From NCBI GenBank assembly GCA_017654735.1, contig JADPYG010000088.1, positions 4,712,001 to 4,776,000 of the forward strand: a DNA stretch of 64,000 bases, read 5' to 3'. This stretch comes from Vishniacozyma victoriae. Its lineage: Eukaryota > Basidiomycota > Tremellomycetes > Tremellales > Bulleribasidiaceae. A program made the translations under genes and the position numbers. Position 1 is the stretch's first letter; each line of letters starts with the position of its first letter. The notes below the pieces were generated by a model. That model worked only from the letters and a program-made list of their open reading frames with translations. It searched no databases and was not told where the DNA came from. This document shows positions 34,260 to 43,911 of this stretch, piece by piece.

Positions 34260-36595
34260 CTACTCCTCGTTATACATATCCAATGCTCTCCACTTTGCTC
34301 TCAACTGTTCAGCGGTCGGCCTCGACTCTTTATTCGGTAATACCATATCCCTCAAAGTCGTCCAGATTGCCTGATCAACCCGGTCTTGGCCATCTAGGAA
34401 GAACATCGCAGGCGTTCCATCAGAATAAGGTTGTCCTGTCGGTTCGCGATTATCGTACATTTCCTCTGGTTGCGATTCGATAGGAGATGGAGTTGAAATA
34501 TCGACTTCGAGTGTTGATCTCGAGTTTGGGTATGTTGGACTGATTGGGCTTATGATTGGTGGATCATCCGCTAGGAGGATCGAGATGGGATCGGTACCAC
34601 CACTACGTGGATTCGAGATCCATTTCCCCCATAATCGAACTGCTGCTGGGGATTCTTCATGCCCCACATCCTCCGAGGCGCGTAATGATTCGGTCGATCC
34701 CATCCTACCCAACCTCGGTCTTTCTACGATTCCTCTCTGATTCCCTTTCGGTACTCTCAAACTCCCCGCTCGCCTTACACCACCACCATAATCTGTCCTC
34801 CAAGCTGAAGGGTAAGGGCTGGGGGCAATATCAACTTCCCTCTCTTGTCCTATCCTACCCAATCTTTCCCTTTCTTCGTATGGCCATAAATCACCTTTAC
34901 GGACATGATGCATCATCTCGATAGTCCGGCATCCGCGATACGGTTCTCTTCCTGTTAGGCATTGATATAGTGTAGCGCCCAGGGAAAAGATATCGACTGG
35001 AAAAGAAAAGGTGGATTCGGGATCGACTAGTTCGGGAGGGGAAAATGGGAGTGTACCCAGCCCAACACCGTCGGTGGGTGGGTGAGAAGGATGAATGAGG
35101 AGTGAAGACCCAAAGTCCGATAGACGAATATCGAGGTTTGCAGTCAGCTACTCGTCAGCTAACGTCGAATTTGAAGGGGGAGATAGCGTACAAGTAGATT
35201 ACCAGCTTTGATATCCGCATGTACGATCCCCTTTCCATGAACCCAACTTAAAGCATCCGTAGTCTGAACAGCCCATCTATTCCAAATCTTTTTGCCCACT
35301 AATCCAGGACTAGTCCTCAAGAACCGATCCATCGTTCCTAGCGGTGCATGTTCGAGAATGAGTACCAATCTCGATAAAGCGGGTGCAGTCTCTATTTCAG
35401 ATTTAGCTGCCTTGGCGAGGGAAGGTAAAGAGGGATGAGAGTTGAGTGTAGAGATGTTTTGTATTTCGTCATTCTTTCTAGATGGAATTTGGTTCTGATG
35501 TAGACGATTCATCATTGTTGAACTTCTTTGTCGGACTAGCGTCCCCCGAGATCCCTCTTGAACTGCATCGGATACTGATCGACCGTGCCCTGCTGTCGTT
35601 CGAGGTGGGATATCTTCTTTGACTGCGACGAGCTTGACGACGTATACGCTACCATTTCGGTTGGATGGAGTGCCAGGTTCACGTCTTGATCCGTCCCTCA
35701 ATGGGCTCACTGCTCTCGTCCTCCTCGAGTGATATCCTCCGCCGCCCATCAGGGATGGTAATCCGTCGATTGGCGAAGTGACGGTAGCTGCCAGCCTATT
35801 CAGGAAGAAAGCCTCCCTCAAACCCATTGTCTGACTTTGTCGATCAGGTGCCATCCGCTTCGCAGCGCATAATCTCCAAGATCCACCAACGAATCCATCC
35901 CCTTCTTCATTTACTTCCATCTCCTCCTCTCCATCACCCTGCTTCGGTGTCGATTCGGTCACTCGGACGCTTGGACCATGAGGGAGATACGGATTCCTAG
36001 ATCTCCCCTTGCCCTTGACGTCCTTCTTGTAACTTGCTAGATAGACTGTTGCATATCTCCCCTCACCTAGGAGGTACATTGACCTCTGTGTCAATCTGAG
36101 TGAAATATCATCCGAACAAGGTGGTCTCGGGGGATTCCAATCAGCTATAGCGGGTAGCGAGGGGGATTGATGGAGTGGTGATAGAGGTTCCGTATCGATT
36201 GGGCGGGGTGTAGGAGGCTTACTAGTAATGTAATTACTAGAACCCGTATCGAGTGGTAGAGGTGGTGGGCGGTTTCTCAAACTTGAAGAACGACCTAAGT
36301 TCGATGGCGGGATTGGAAGTTCGGTAGGTTTATCGAAAAACGATGAAGTTCTAGATGCCTGTGGACTGGGAACGGAAGGGGTAACAGGCATTGATATCGA
36401 AGACGGAAAACCGATATCGATATCCTGTCGTAATCGAGGTAAAGTAGATGATGAGACGGGTATACGCGGTGAAGGCGGTAAAGGAGGAGGCGGTAGAGCT
36501 AATGGTCTAGGAGGTCTAACCTCAGTTGCCCAAGAGGTATTGAACAAATCATTACGCGATGAAGTAGAGTCGGAACGTGGTTTAGTTGTTGTCAT
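34260..36595 (-). CDS. Protein kinase, non-RD, with long disordered N-terminus
   Basis: Minus-strand gene from MTTTKPRSDS (36595). About 165 disordered Pro/Ser-rich residues precede a kinase domain. The glycine loop is LGEGRYATVYLAS; the ATP-binding Lys sits in LCAAKRMAPD only after a ~50-residue acidic insert. LVLILEHAPLGTMDRFL is the hinge region. The catalytic loop reads VHADIKAGNLL (Ala instead of the usual Arg), DFG is in IRLSDFGSS, the P+1 region is GTLPFSPPELVD, and DIFSLGATLYQCLTG follows. Large inserts also separate the N-lobe strands. The end, with RPTAEQLRAKWRAL, closes the C-lobe. All catalytic residues are present, so it should be active, but the subfamily is not recognised. Confidence 0.85.
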
Positions 36596-36961
36596 CTTTG
36601 TTTGTGTAGGTGTGGTATGGTTTGTATTCGGTATAGGAGCATTATTGGGACATGTATCGATTATGACAAGGACAGTGACAGGATATATAATCTAGAGGGG
36701 ACAGTTTGATGATAGTAATGAGTCGGATTATAGATATGATAACAGAAAACAAAGAAGCAACAAAGGTACGAATACCAAAATAGTGACTAACCACTTTTGG
36801 AACATTCACTACTTCACCTATCAATCATCCATCTTTTTATGTTTCAGCAACGAGTAGCATCAACAGCAGCGACAGCTGACGAATTAATCGATAAATCATC
36901 TTTATACATTGACTACGCAGCTTGAGATATCCATGCCTACAAGAGCGTGCGGAGTGAACGT
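36596..36961. other. Intergenic gap, AT-rich
   Basis: 366 bases between the kinase start and the end of the pseudogene-like paralog. AT-rich, no gene seen. Confidence 0.6.
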
Positions 36962-37952
36962 CTAAACAAGCTCCAAGACGCTACATTCGCACACCCTCAA
37001 CCTCTCCTTATCATACTGTCTCGAAGGAGGCTGAACCACATCTCGCCAATCGATCCCGACCCTTCTCTTAAAAATCACATCCCAATCTCCCATATCGCCA
37101 AGTAAGACTCGTTGAAAGAGCATCAACACTCTAGTAAGAACAGGTAATGCATCCTGGCTGATTTCGAGTTTCACAATGTCCCCGTGGACGGTTTGGGGGA
37201 GGAAAGTGAGGGCGATATACTCGTATCCTCGGCATAATTGGATACAGTGACTACGATCAGCCCAATTTTTTGAATTGACGAGAAGACGAACAGGATGAAT
37301 GGAGTCCGTACGGCTGGAGACTGATGTTCAGCAGAACTCTCTGTATGCAGATATTTACCAAGCCTAAGTAACTCAGTGTGGATTCAAGATACCTCCCAAT
37401 ATCCTGACTAGCTTGGACAGCGAGATTCCGTTGATCGGGACAAAGCCTGTACGTGGGGGAGAAGATCTCGTGGTCATTGTTTGACCCGGTACTAATATTC
37501 CTCGTCATCAGATACACAATCACACCGGTCTCAACAAGTTGACGTACTCGGCTGAACATTCAATCAAGCAACAATTCATCACGGGACAACCACTCACCTT
37601 CTCAGAAGAGATAAGGCACCTCAACCTCCCGGTGCTCCCACGCCCCATGGAATGGAACTCGCGTTAAATCCCAATCAATAATCTGCTGCGGATCCTCTTT
37701 CTTTCTCACATCAGATGAATGTTGGGGTGGCCACATTGCCTTCATTACTACCACATATATGAGCGGCTGTTCTTTGGTGGACTTACAGTTGGGTGGAAGG
37801 TGGTAGATCATCCTGACATTCACCTGAGTAGCATTTTGCTTACTCTCTTCACTGGGGTTCAAGCTGATGAATGATTGTATTCGACGTCGTGGTACGTTTG
37901 AGTCCATTCTAGTAACGCGGTGGCCGACTTTATTGATTGGTGCAATAGACAT
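36962..37952 (-). pseudogene. Truncated paralog with Trp-to-stop change (array copy 1)
   Basis: This minus-strand locus matches only the C-terminal module of the gene at 38156-40187. Aligned landmarks are VPYLF (paralog VSYLFWEG), LCPDQRNLAVQASQDIGRYL (paralog LSPNQSNNIVLPSPDVSMYL), AVRTPFI (paralog EARTSFI), EYIALTFLPQ (paralog PYIALTFLSQ) and LTRVLMLFQRV (paralog VTRVFMLFQKV). Where the paralog has TTC TGG GAA G before an intron donor, this copy has TTC TGA GAA G before GTGAGT: an in-frame stop at 37602-37604. Downstream exons otherwise stay alignable, and splice sites persist. The N-terminal and ubiquitin-like modules are absent; upstream lies only the neighbour's 3' flank. It is probably a 5'-truncated tandem duplicate that has lost function; stop readthrough or a short product remain possible. 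Confidence 0.75.
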
Positions 37953-38155
37953 CGAGTGGTGGATGTTGAGTTAATGGGATGACAGATTACCCCGCCCAAC
38001 ACGCCCAGAAGAAATACGAGATTGGCAATCTTAATCAATCACACACCAAGATCTTCGGGCTTGACGTCAAACCTCGCCCCAATCATTCTCCAAGGGTGGT
38101 GAATACAGATGGCGACAATACATGATTACATGAGTACTCAAATCATACTGGCAAC

Positions 38156-40187
38156 TCAAATGATTTCCATTCCTCCCCATTCAAGTACCCTGAATAAATT
38201 CTGATCTTCCTGTCGGTCCTTACTCTCAACCCCTACAATAGCTCGCCAGAATTCTACATCATCTTCCGCCCTCTTTGCTGCTTCTGCCCAAAGGTCAAGC
38301 TGATCGACAGCGACTTTTTGGAAAAGCATGAATACACGAGTTACGATATCGGGTCGAGGTGAAATATCGAGTGGGGCAGCTTTACTATACATATACTGGG
38401 ATAGGAAGGTGAGAGCGATATATGGGTGTCGCTGACAACGCGGAAGCCAGTATCTATATAGTCAGTCATCTCTGATACTTGGTCATGAATGGGGGACTTG
38501 CGTGATGAATGATGTTCGAGCTTCGGTATGCTGTTGGATCAGTATGAAGCACTCTTAGGCCGAGGGTATTCACCAGACCCAGGACCTTCAATGCCTTGTC
38601 GAGATACATCGAAACATCTGGAGAAGGTAGGACGATATTATTGGACTGATTAGGCGACAGTCGGGTGCAGCATGGCTCGAAGATTTTGATCTCGCCCTTC
38701 ATCTCATGATTGCGCATCTCCTTGGCGCCACCACCTCGAGTCCTGTCTATTAGTACTGACACCAAGTAAAGTGACTAGGTTCTGACATACTCGGCTAATA
38801 GATCAGCATCCCCATATTCGGCAAATAAGATAGAAGACTAATCACCTTCCCAGAAAAGATACGATACCTCCAGACCGGTTGCTTCATCCGCCATCGTCCC
38901 ATCAATTTCAGCATTCACCGTCCATTTCACTCGTTCACAGTCATTCGCTGTCTGGGCAGAATCGGGCTTGAGAACTGGCGTTGGAGGATGAACAGCTGAG
39001 ATTGCCCCTGCGATCATCAGCGTCAATCGCATGGAATGGACAGGATAGACTTGACATTGTGGACAAAGCGAGAGGGTCACGTCGACCGACATGGGCTGTG
39101 GAGGGTATAGGTAGATGACTGGTTTCCCACCAATCTGCTCCATGATGACATCAACAAAAATCGGCTCTGTCTCGATGTCGGCTGTATCCCCAAATTCCTT
39201 GAGTCCCATTTGATGTACCGTTTGATCCCAAAGCATTATTCCATAAGATGAGCTGAGGATGAGACGGAAACTGCGGTCTGGTACTACCATCGATCGGGCT
39301 ACTACCTCGTATATCTTCCGCCCTTTTGTCGAGGGCTTGACAGAGAACATCAGGGGCCGGTCATGCCAGTTCACGTATACGTTTCTGCGGTCGTTGCTGA
39401 CTTGTTGACCTTGGTTGCGTTCTGGCGAGGGCATGGGTTCGAGCTTTGACACTCTTCTACCTGGGCGGTCCACTTCTGCTCGACTTGAGTCAAAAAGTGA
39501 TCTGATCGAGGGCAAAGGCTCCTCATCGTCGATATGTGACGTACACGTATCGCTTTCAGTCGAACGGTCTTCCATGTCAAGGCAGTTTCGTTGCCTTTTC
39601 TGCGGCTTGATCTGCCTGGTCATAATCTGATCGGCTCGGCGGAACCTGGTGGTTACCTTCCGTCTGATATCGGCTATTGAGACCGAATTCGAAGTATTCA
39701 GGGGTGGTTTCTGCGAAAGACCCCTCAGTTTGGGGGTTTCCAATTCATCCTCCTCCCATTGCTTGCCAATCAGATGTTTCGCTTTCCATACCACACCGTC
39801 CACATCCTCCTCCAGATCCTGCTCTGTAAGGTCCAAGCTGTCACCATCCACATGAATTGACGCAAGTCGAATAGGAGACGTTTGATCGAAAATGTGAACC
39901 TGCCCGTTATGAGAATATGTCGTAGGCCAAGTTTGATGATCTACCGAGTAGGTAGTCGTTACGCCATCCACAACGAGGTTGATGGAAAGCTTGATATCGC
40001 TGAGATCAGGATTGAAAGGTGTGAACCGGTCGATATTGGACTGATTTCAATTAGTTGATTGGCTCGTGAAGGGGGAAATTGGACCTACGATCCATGATTT
40101 GTCGAGCCTGAAGACCAACTTGATATCACCTTCTGGGCTTATGGCTGTTGCTGCCCCTCCACTGGCTCTTTCACCTGATTGAGACAT
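38156..40187 (-). CDS. Unnamed-family protein with ubiquitin-like segment (array copy 2, full length)
   Basis: Starts MSQSGERASG at 40187; an intron near 40029-40085 leads to the long second exon. Three regions are visible. The N-terminal module (residues about 18-110) begins GDIKLVFRLDKSWI. After a charged linker, about 252-337, comes a beta-grasp-like stretch from NVYVNWHDRPLMFSVKPS through IMLWDQTVHQMG to FVDVIMEQIGG. The C-terminal module starts GGKPVIYLYPPQPMSVDV and runs through VKWTVNAEIDGTM to LEVSYLFWEG. The tail exons then give VLGLHTEARTSFITYWLP (across a GC-AG intron) and TRVFMLFQKV to FRVLEWGGMEII. I have the impression that similar IYLYPP/YLFWE proteins occur in other basidiomycetes, but I know no function for them. 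No signal peptide or membrane segment. This is the complete member of a three-copy array. Confidence 0.8.
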
Positions 40188-40388
40188 TGAGTGGTTGGCA
40201 GTAGGTGGTGAGCGATGGTAAGAGCTGTCACGACTGCAGCGATCTGAGTGAGATAGATGAGAGACTTGTTCCAGACCTTCCCGCATGTGTAAACACACAC
40301 ATACAGGTCAACAGGGATTCCGATGAAACAGGACATGTCCCCCTTGAACAGCTTGGCATATGTCATAGGATGCAAAGTATCCATGGCA

Positions 40389-42686
40389 TCAAGTATGCAT
40401 AACTGCACTATATGTAAGCTCCACCTCGATCAAGGATGACCGTGACGTCCCAGGCGCCAGCAAGCTCCAAAGTCCTATCTGCTGAACCGTCCAACTCGGT
40501 AGCCAAAGCTTTCCGTCAAGATAAAGACCAACATTCGTAGCTTGAGAGCCATACACCCCTTCCAGCCATCCTCTATTCTTGAAGACTTGTGATATAAGTC
40601 CAGCCCGAGTTTCCGCCGTAACACTAAATCGCAGGTCATGTGATCGGAATCCACGTTTGATCTTGAGCCATCGATGTTCAGCGCCATTATTGTCGAGTAC
40701 GGTCTGAAATTGGGATAGTTCCAGTGCAGAGTACTCTTGGTTTCGTGATAATGTTGAGGGTCTGGGAGGTAAAGACGGGTGTAATGGCGGTCTTGTCGAA
40801 ATGACTGTCGGCGGGTTTGCCTTTTGCGTACGGGCGAGATTGGAGGGATTTGAACTCGTGCGACTCGGCGCCCTGATAATGGACGCGCCTGTGTTAGCTG
40901 GGCGAGAGTGAGCGGGTGCGGGGGTAGAATGCGGGATCAGGCCAGCGGACGGATCAGATTCTTTTGCCCCTTTTCGAAGCACAGTTGCTGAATGTGGGGT
41001 TCGGAGATGTCCTTCCACCGAGTACGTATCTGTAGCCGTATGCGAAGGGGTCACTTCTGCGACGTCGATTGAAGGGACTGACGAGCTGTGCCCATTTCCT
41101 AGGAGCGGGGTCGGCTGGGGCGATTGGGGTTCAGGGTTGGAAGTTGGGGGCGGCTCACTTCTGGAGTTTGGCTTGATTGGAGAGAGTGATGATTCGTCCA
41201 ATGGCCGATTGGCTGGGATAATCGATGTCATTGATTCAGTGGATGTTTGGAAAGGAATCCGAGGGGTAATCGGCATAGCATGTGTCCGGGAGCAAAGAGA
41301 TGTCCGATAGGTCAAGGGGTGCGTGAGCTTGAGAAGGAACTGAGTTCGGAGTGGGAAGAGTGATTTTCTTGGTGGCAGCTATTGGCGATATTGTATGGCG
41401 GTCACTTGTCTCGGCAGTCGTTACCTGACTCTGCTGTCTCAGCGCAGACATGGCGACAGGTGATTGACACCTATTCTCATCTGGTGGCTTCCTGTATTCA
41501 GCCGTTTCTACCAGCAGTCTACTCGTAGAGTTCTGCGCCTTCTCCAGTGTCTCGGTATCGTCCTTGTCGGCTCCAATACCCGTCGGCTTGGGATCACTCT
41601 GGCTCCGAGGAGGAGAGTAGGGAGATGAGCGATGCGGTATCATGACGACTGGTGTCAGGTTCTTTGTCGGGCGTGAGATGGGGTTAGGCTTCCCATGAAT
41701 CGATGACAACAAAGCGTGTGACAGTGGAGTAATAGGTCTCGCCGATGATGATGAAGCGGACTTGATTGAATTTGTAGACGGAAGTGGAGTAGAAGTAGGG
41801 ATTGTCGATGTCGATATGTTGGCCGTATCGCTCTCGATGACCTTCTGATTCGGGCTTTGCAAGTTGGTAGGGTGGGAGGTGGACTTTGAAAGGTTGTGTG
41901 TTGTTCGTATCGGCGAACTTGCAGATCTTACGGCGTCTTCGACCGACCGCTGACTAAGTGAAGTTGGCGTATGATTCCGTATTGGGTCCGATCCAGATGA
42001 GGTTCGAGCATCGATGATAGTGGCCGGTACCGTCATTTCCTTACGAACGAGTGTAACATACTCTTCCCTTCCAGCTCCCTTTCCGGCTATAGATCCCTCT
42101 CTTGATATCTGGGCAGAGTCAACCCGCAGCATTGGTTTGATGTCGTCACTATTGTCGCGTTCTTTCGGCACCCTGACCATTTCGTCGTCATCGTCGTCGT
42201 CGTCGTCCGATGAGTCGATATCTATAGGACACTCATGCGTTCCTTTACGGCCTTTGGGAGTTACTTTCCTCTTCTTACGAGGCGTAGGCTCTGGCGAGCT
42301 AGCGACGACAGTCGATTTTTGGCGTGTCGATGTTGGTATTGGTGTCGGTGACGGTTCCATGACATTTTCTTCAGGAGACTCTGGATCGATCACATTCTGT
42401 ATAATTTCTGCGAGGTGCATTGACGAGTATCCTCCTGCTTTATCCGGTTTCTCCACGCGACAGACGAGTGTGACATATTGATCATCGTTCTTGGCGGTGA
42501 TGTGGAAGGAATATACGAGTTCATTGATGGTAGGGATGTATTGTCTGATGATCTCCTGCGGTATAAGTTGCGCACATTGCTTGTTTGAACACTTACCAGG
42601 CCAGATTTATCCATCTTGAACACACCTTCGATCTCCTCGTCTACCACCCGGCAATTAGCTAGAGCTTTTGTGAATGTCTTGCTCAT
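40389..42686 (-). CDS. Paralog lacking the C-terminal module (array copy 3)
   Basis: Starts MSKTFTKALA at 42686. The N-terminal module (EEIEGVFKMDKSGL, spliced to EIIRQYIPTINELVYSFHI) aligns with the same region of the central copy. A very long disordered Ser/Thr/Pro-rich linker follows, with a nuclear-localisation-like PRKKRKVTPKGRKG and an acidic SSDDDDDDDDE run. A ubiquitin-like stretch ends the protein (WLKIKRGFRSHDLRFSV to VGLYLDGKLWLPSWTVQQIG, ending IEVELTYSAVMHT). The linker and the last part lie in different frames. An 85-bp intron, 41340-41424, with a CAG/GTAACG donor and AACTCAG acceptor, would join them; otherwise a frameshift must be assumed. The IYLYPP/YLFWE module is missing. 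Function unknown; likely nuclear. Confidence 0.65.
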
Positions 42687-43911
42687 GATTGTTGAGTAGT
42701 AAATGACAGTTAATGACTGAGCACAGAACAGGAGTCGCGTAGCCAAGCAAATACACATATCCACACACACAAGCTACGAGCCCTGAGACGAGTTTCCGCC
42801 TTTGAGTATTTCAGTCAGTCTTTCTTTATTTCCAGACCGCATTGCGTTGTAGAACTACTACATGCCCATGCCTTGACCTAGCGCTTACCTCTTTGCCGGC
42901 TGGCCCATTGTATACGGCCTGGAGGAACACCGCTGTTACTCGTTCCACATGATCATCAGAAAAGACACAAGCCACGTGCTAGATGTCGGTCTTTCGGGGA
43001 TATCCCAAGTGGCACCATAGTCCGGGCTTAGCCGGAGCTGGAAATTGTAGTAGCCAATAAGATTGCGTCATTATTCGATTGAGTAAGGGTTAAATCGCAA
43101 AGAGAGAGAGAGTGAAGGGGGAACAGAGAAGAGCAGAGGGGGACAAGGTGAGCAGCCGCCCCTTGTTGTCATCCATCTATAGCTCACAGCCCACACCCCC
43201 TTCAACCGTAGTAGTAGTTGTAGCTTATCCCTTTGCTACGGCACTTGCACCTCGCTTTTCTACTTTTTCCTTATTTTCCCACACTACCCACAGTTCGCCA
43301 CAATCTACATTTACCCGACTCTCCGGGCCACGTCGCCGTAAGATCTACCAGAAGAGAAGCGCAGAGCGAGGAACCAAAGCAAAGCAAGCCGAAAGGGACC
43401 CGTTCAGTTACCTGTTGGTATCCTCCCCTTCCCTTTGCCCTATACAGTACACTTCACACTCTACGCCCAAAGCCCATTTTAGCTCATATCCCACATCGAC
43501 TCCTTTGCTTCCATCCCTTCCATCCCTTGCACACCGCACCTACACCGCCCAGACCCCGCACCAATATACAATTACAAACCATCAAGGTCAAACATCTAAA
43601 GGTGAGTAAGCACGGTCGTGGCCCATCCCCCCCCTCATCCTGCCTAAAACATCCGAGCGTTCCGTTGTCGCTGCCTTTACCCCCGCTCTCATCCATCCCT
43701 GCCTTTACCCCTCCGCCCTCTTGACATCATCCTCTTCTTATCAGATGGGACCTGGTCGCGTGGTTATCATCAACCGCGCTACCATCATCATCAACACCGC
43801 CGACACCATCACGTCTCAAGTCGTCGCCACCCCACTTCCCTACCTCATCGAAACCTTTCCCCTCACCATCCATCACCAGCACAATGACTAATCCAACAGT
43901 AACTGCACGGC
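42687..43911. promoter_or_regulatory. Divergent region with long spliced leader of the HMG-box gene
   Basis: Between the array and the HMG-box gene. An (AG)n tract lies at about 43100 and CT-rich sequence follows. A probable leader intron, 43602-43744, has a GTGAGT donor and TTATCAG acceptor. After it comes an upstream ORF of 48 codons (43745-43891) and an overlapping ATG at 43884 that is out of frame with the main protein. These suggest translational control of the HMG-box protein. Short frames in the leader look like chance. Confidence 0.5.

Noticed and set aside
37742..37788. 47-bp intron inside the left array copy (GTAAGT ... GAAG)
   Set aside because: Removing it shifts the frame into an early stop, whereas the unspliced frame continues to the conserved PYLF motif.
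40139..40408. 89-codon minus frame with hydrophobic stretch between array copies 2 and 3
   Set aside because: It overlaps the first exon of copy 2 in another frame and has no homologous counterpart near copy 1 or 3.
43100..43740. Protein-coding frames in the CT-rich leader of the HMG-box gene
   Set aside because: Low-complexity Pro/Ser/Leu/His frames open on several phases at once; a leader with an intron explains the region better.
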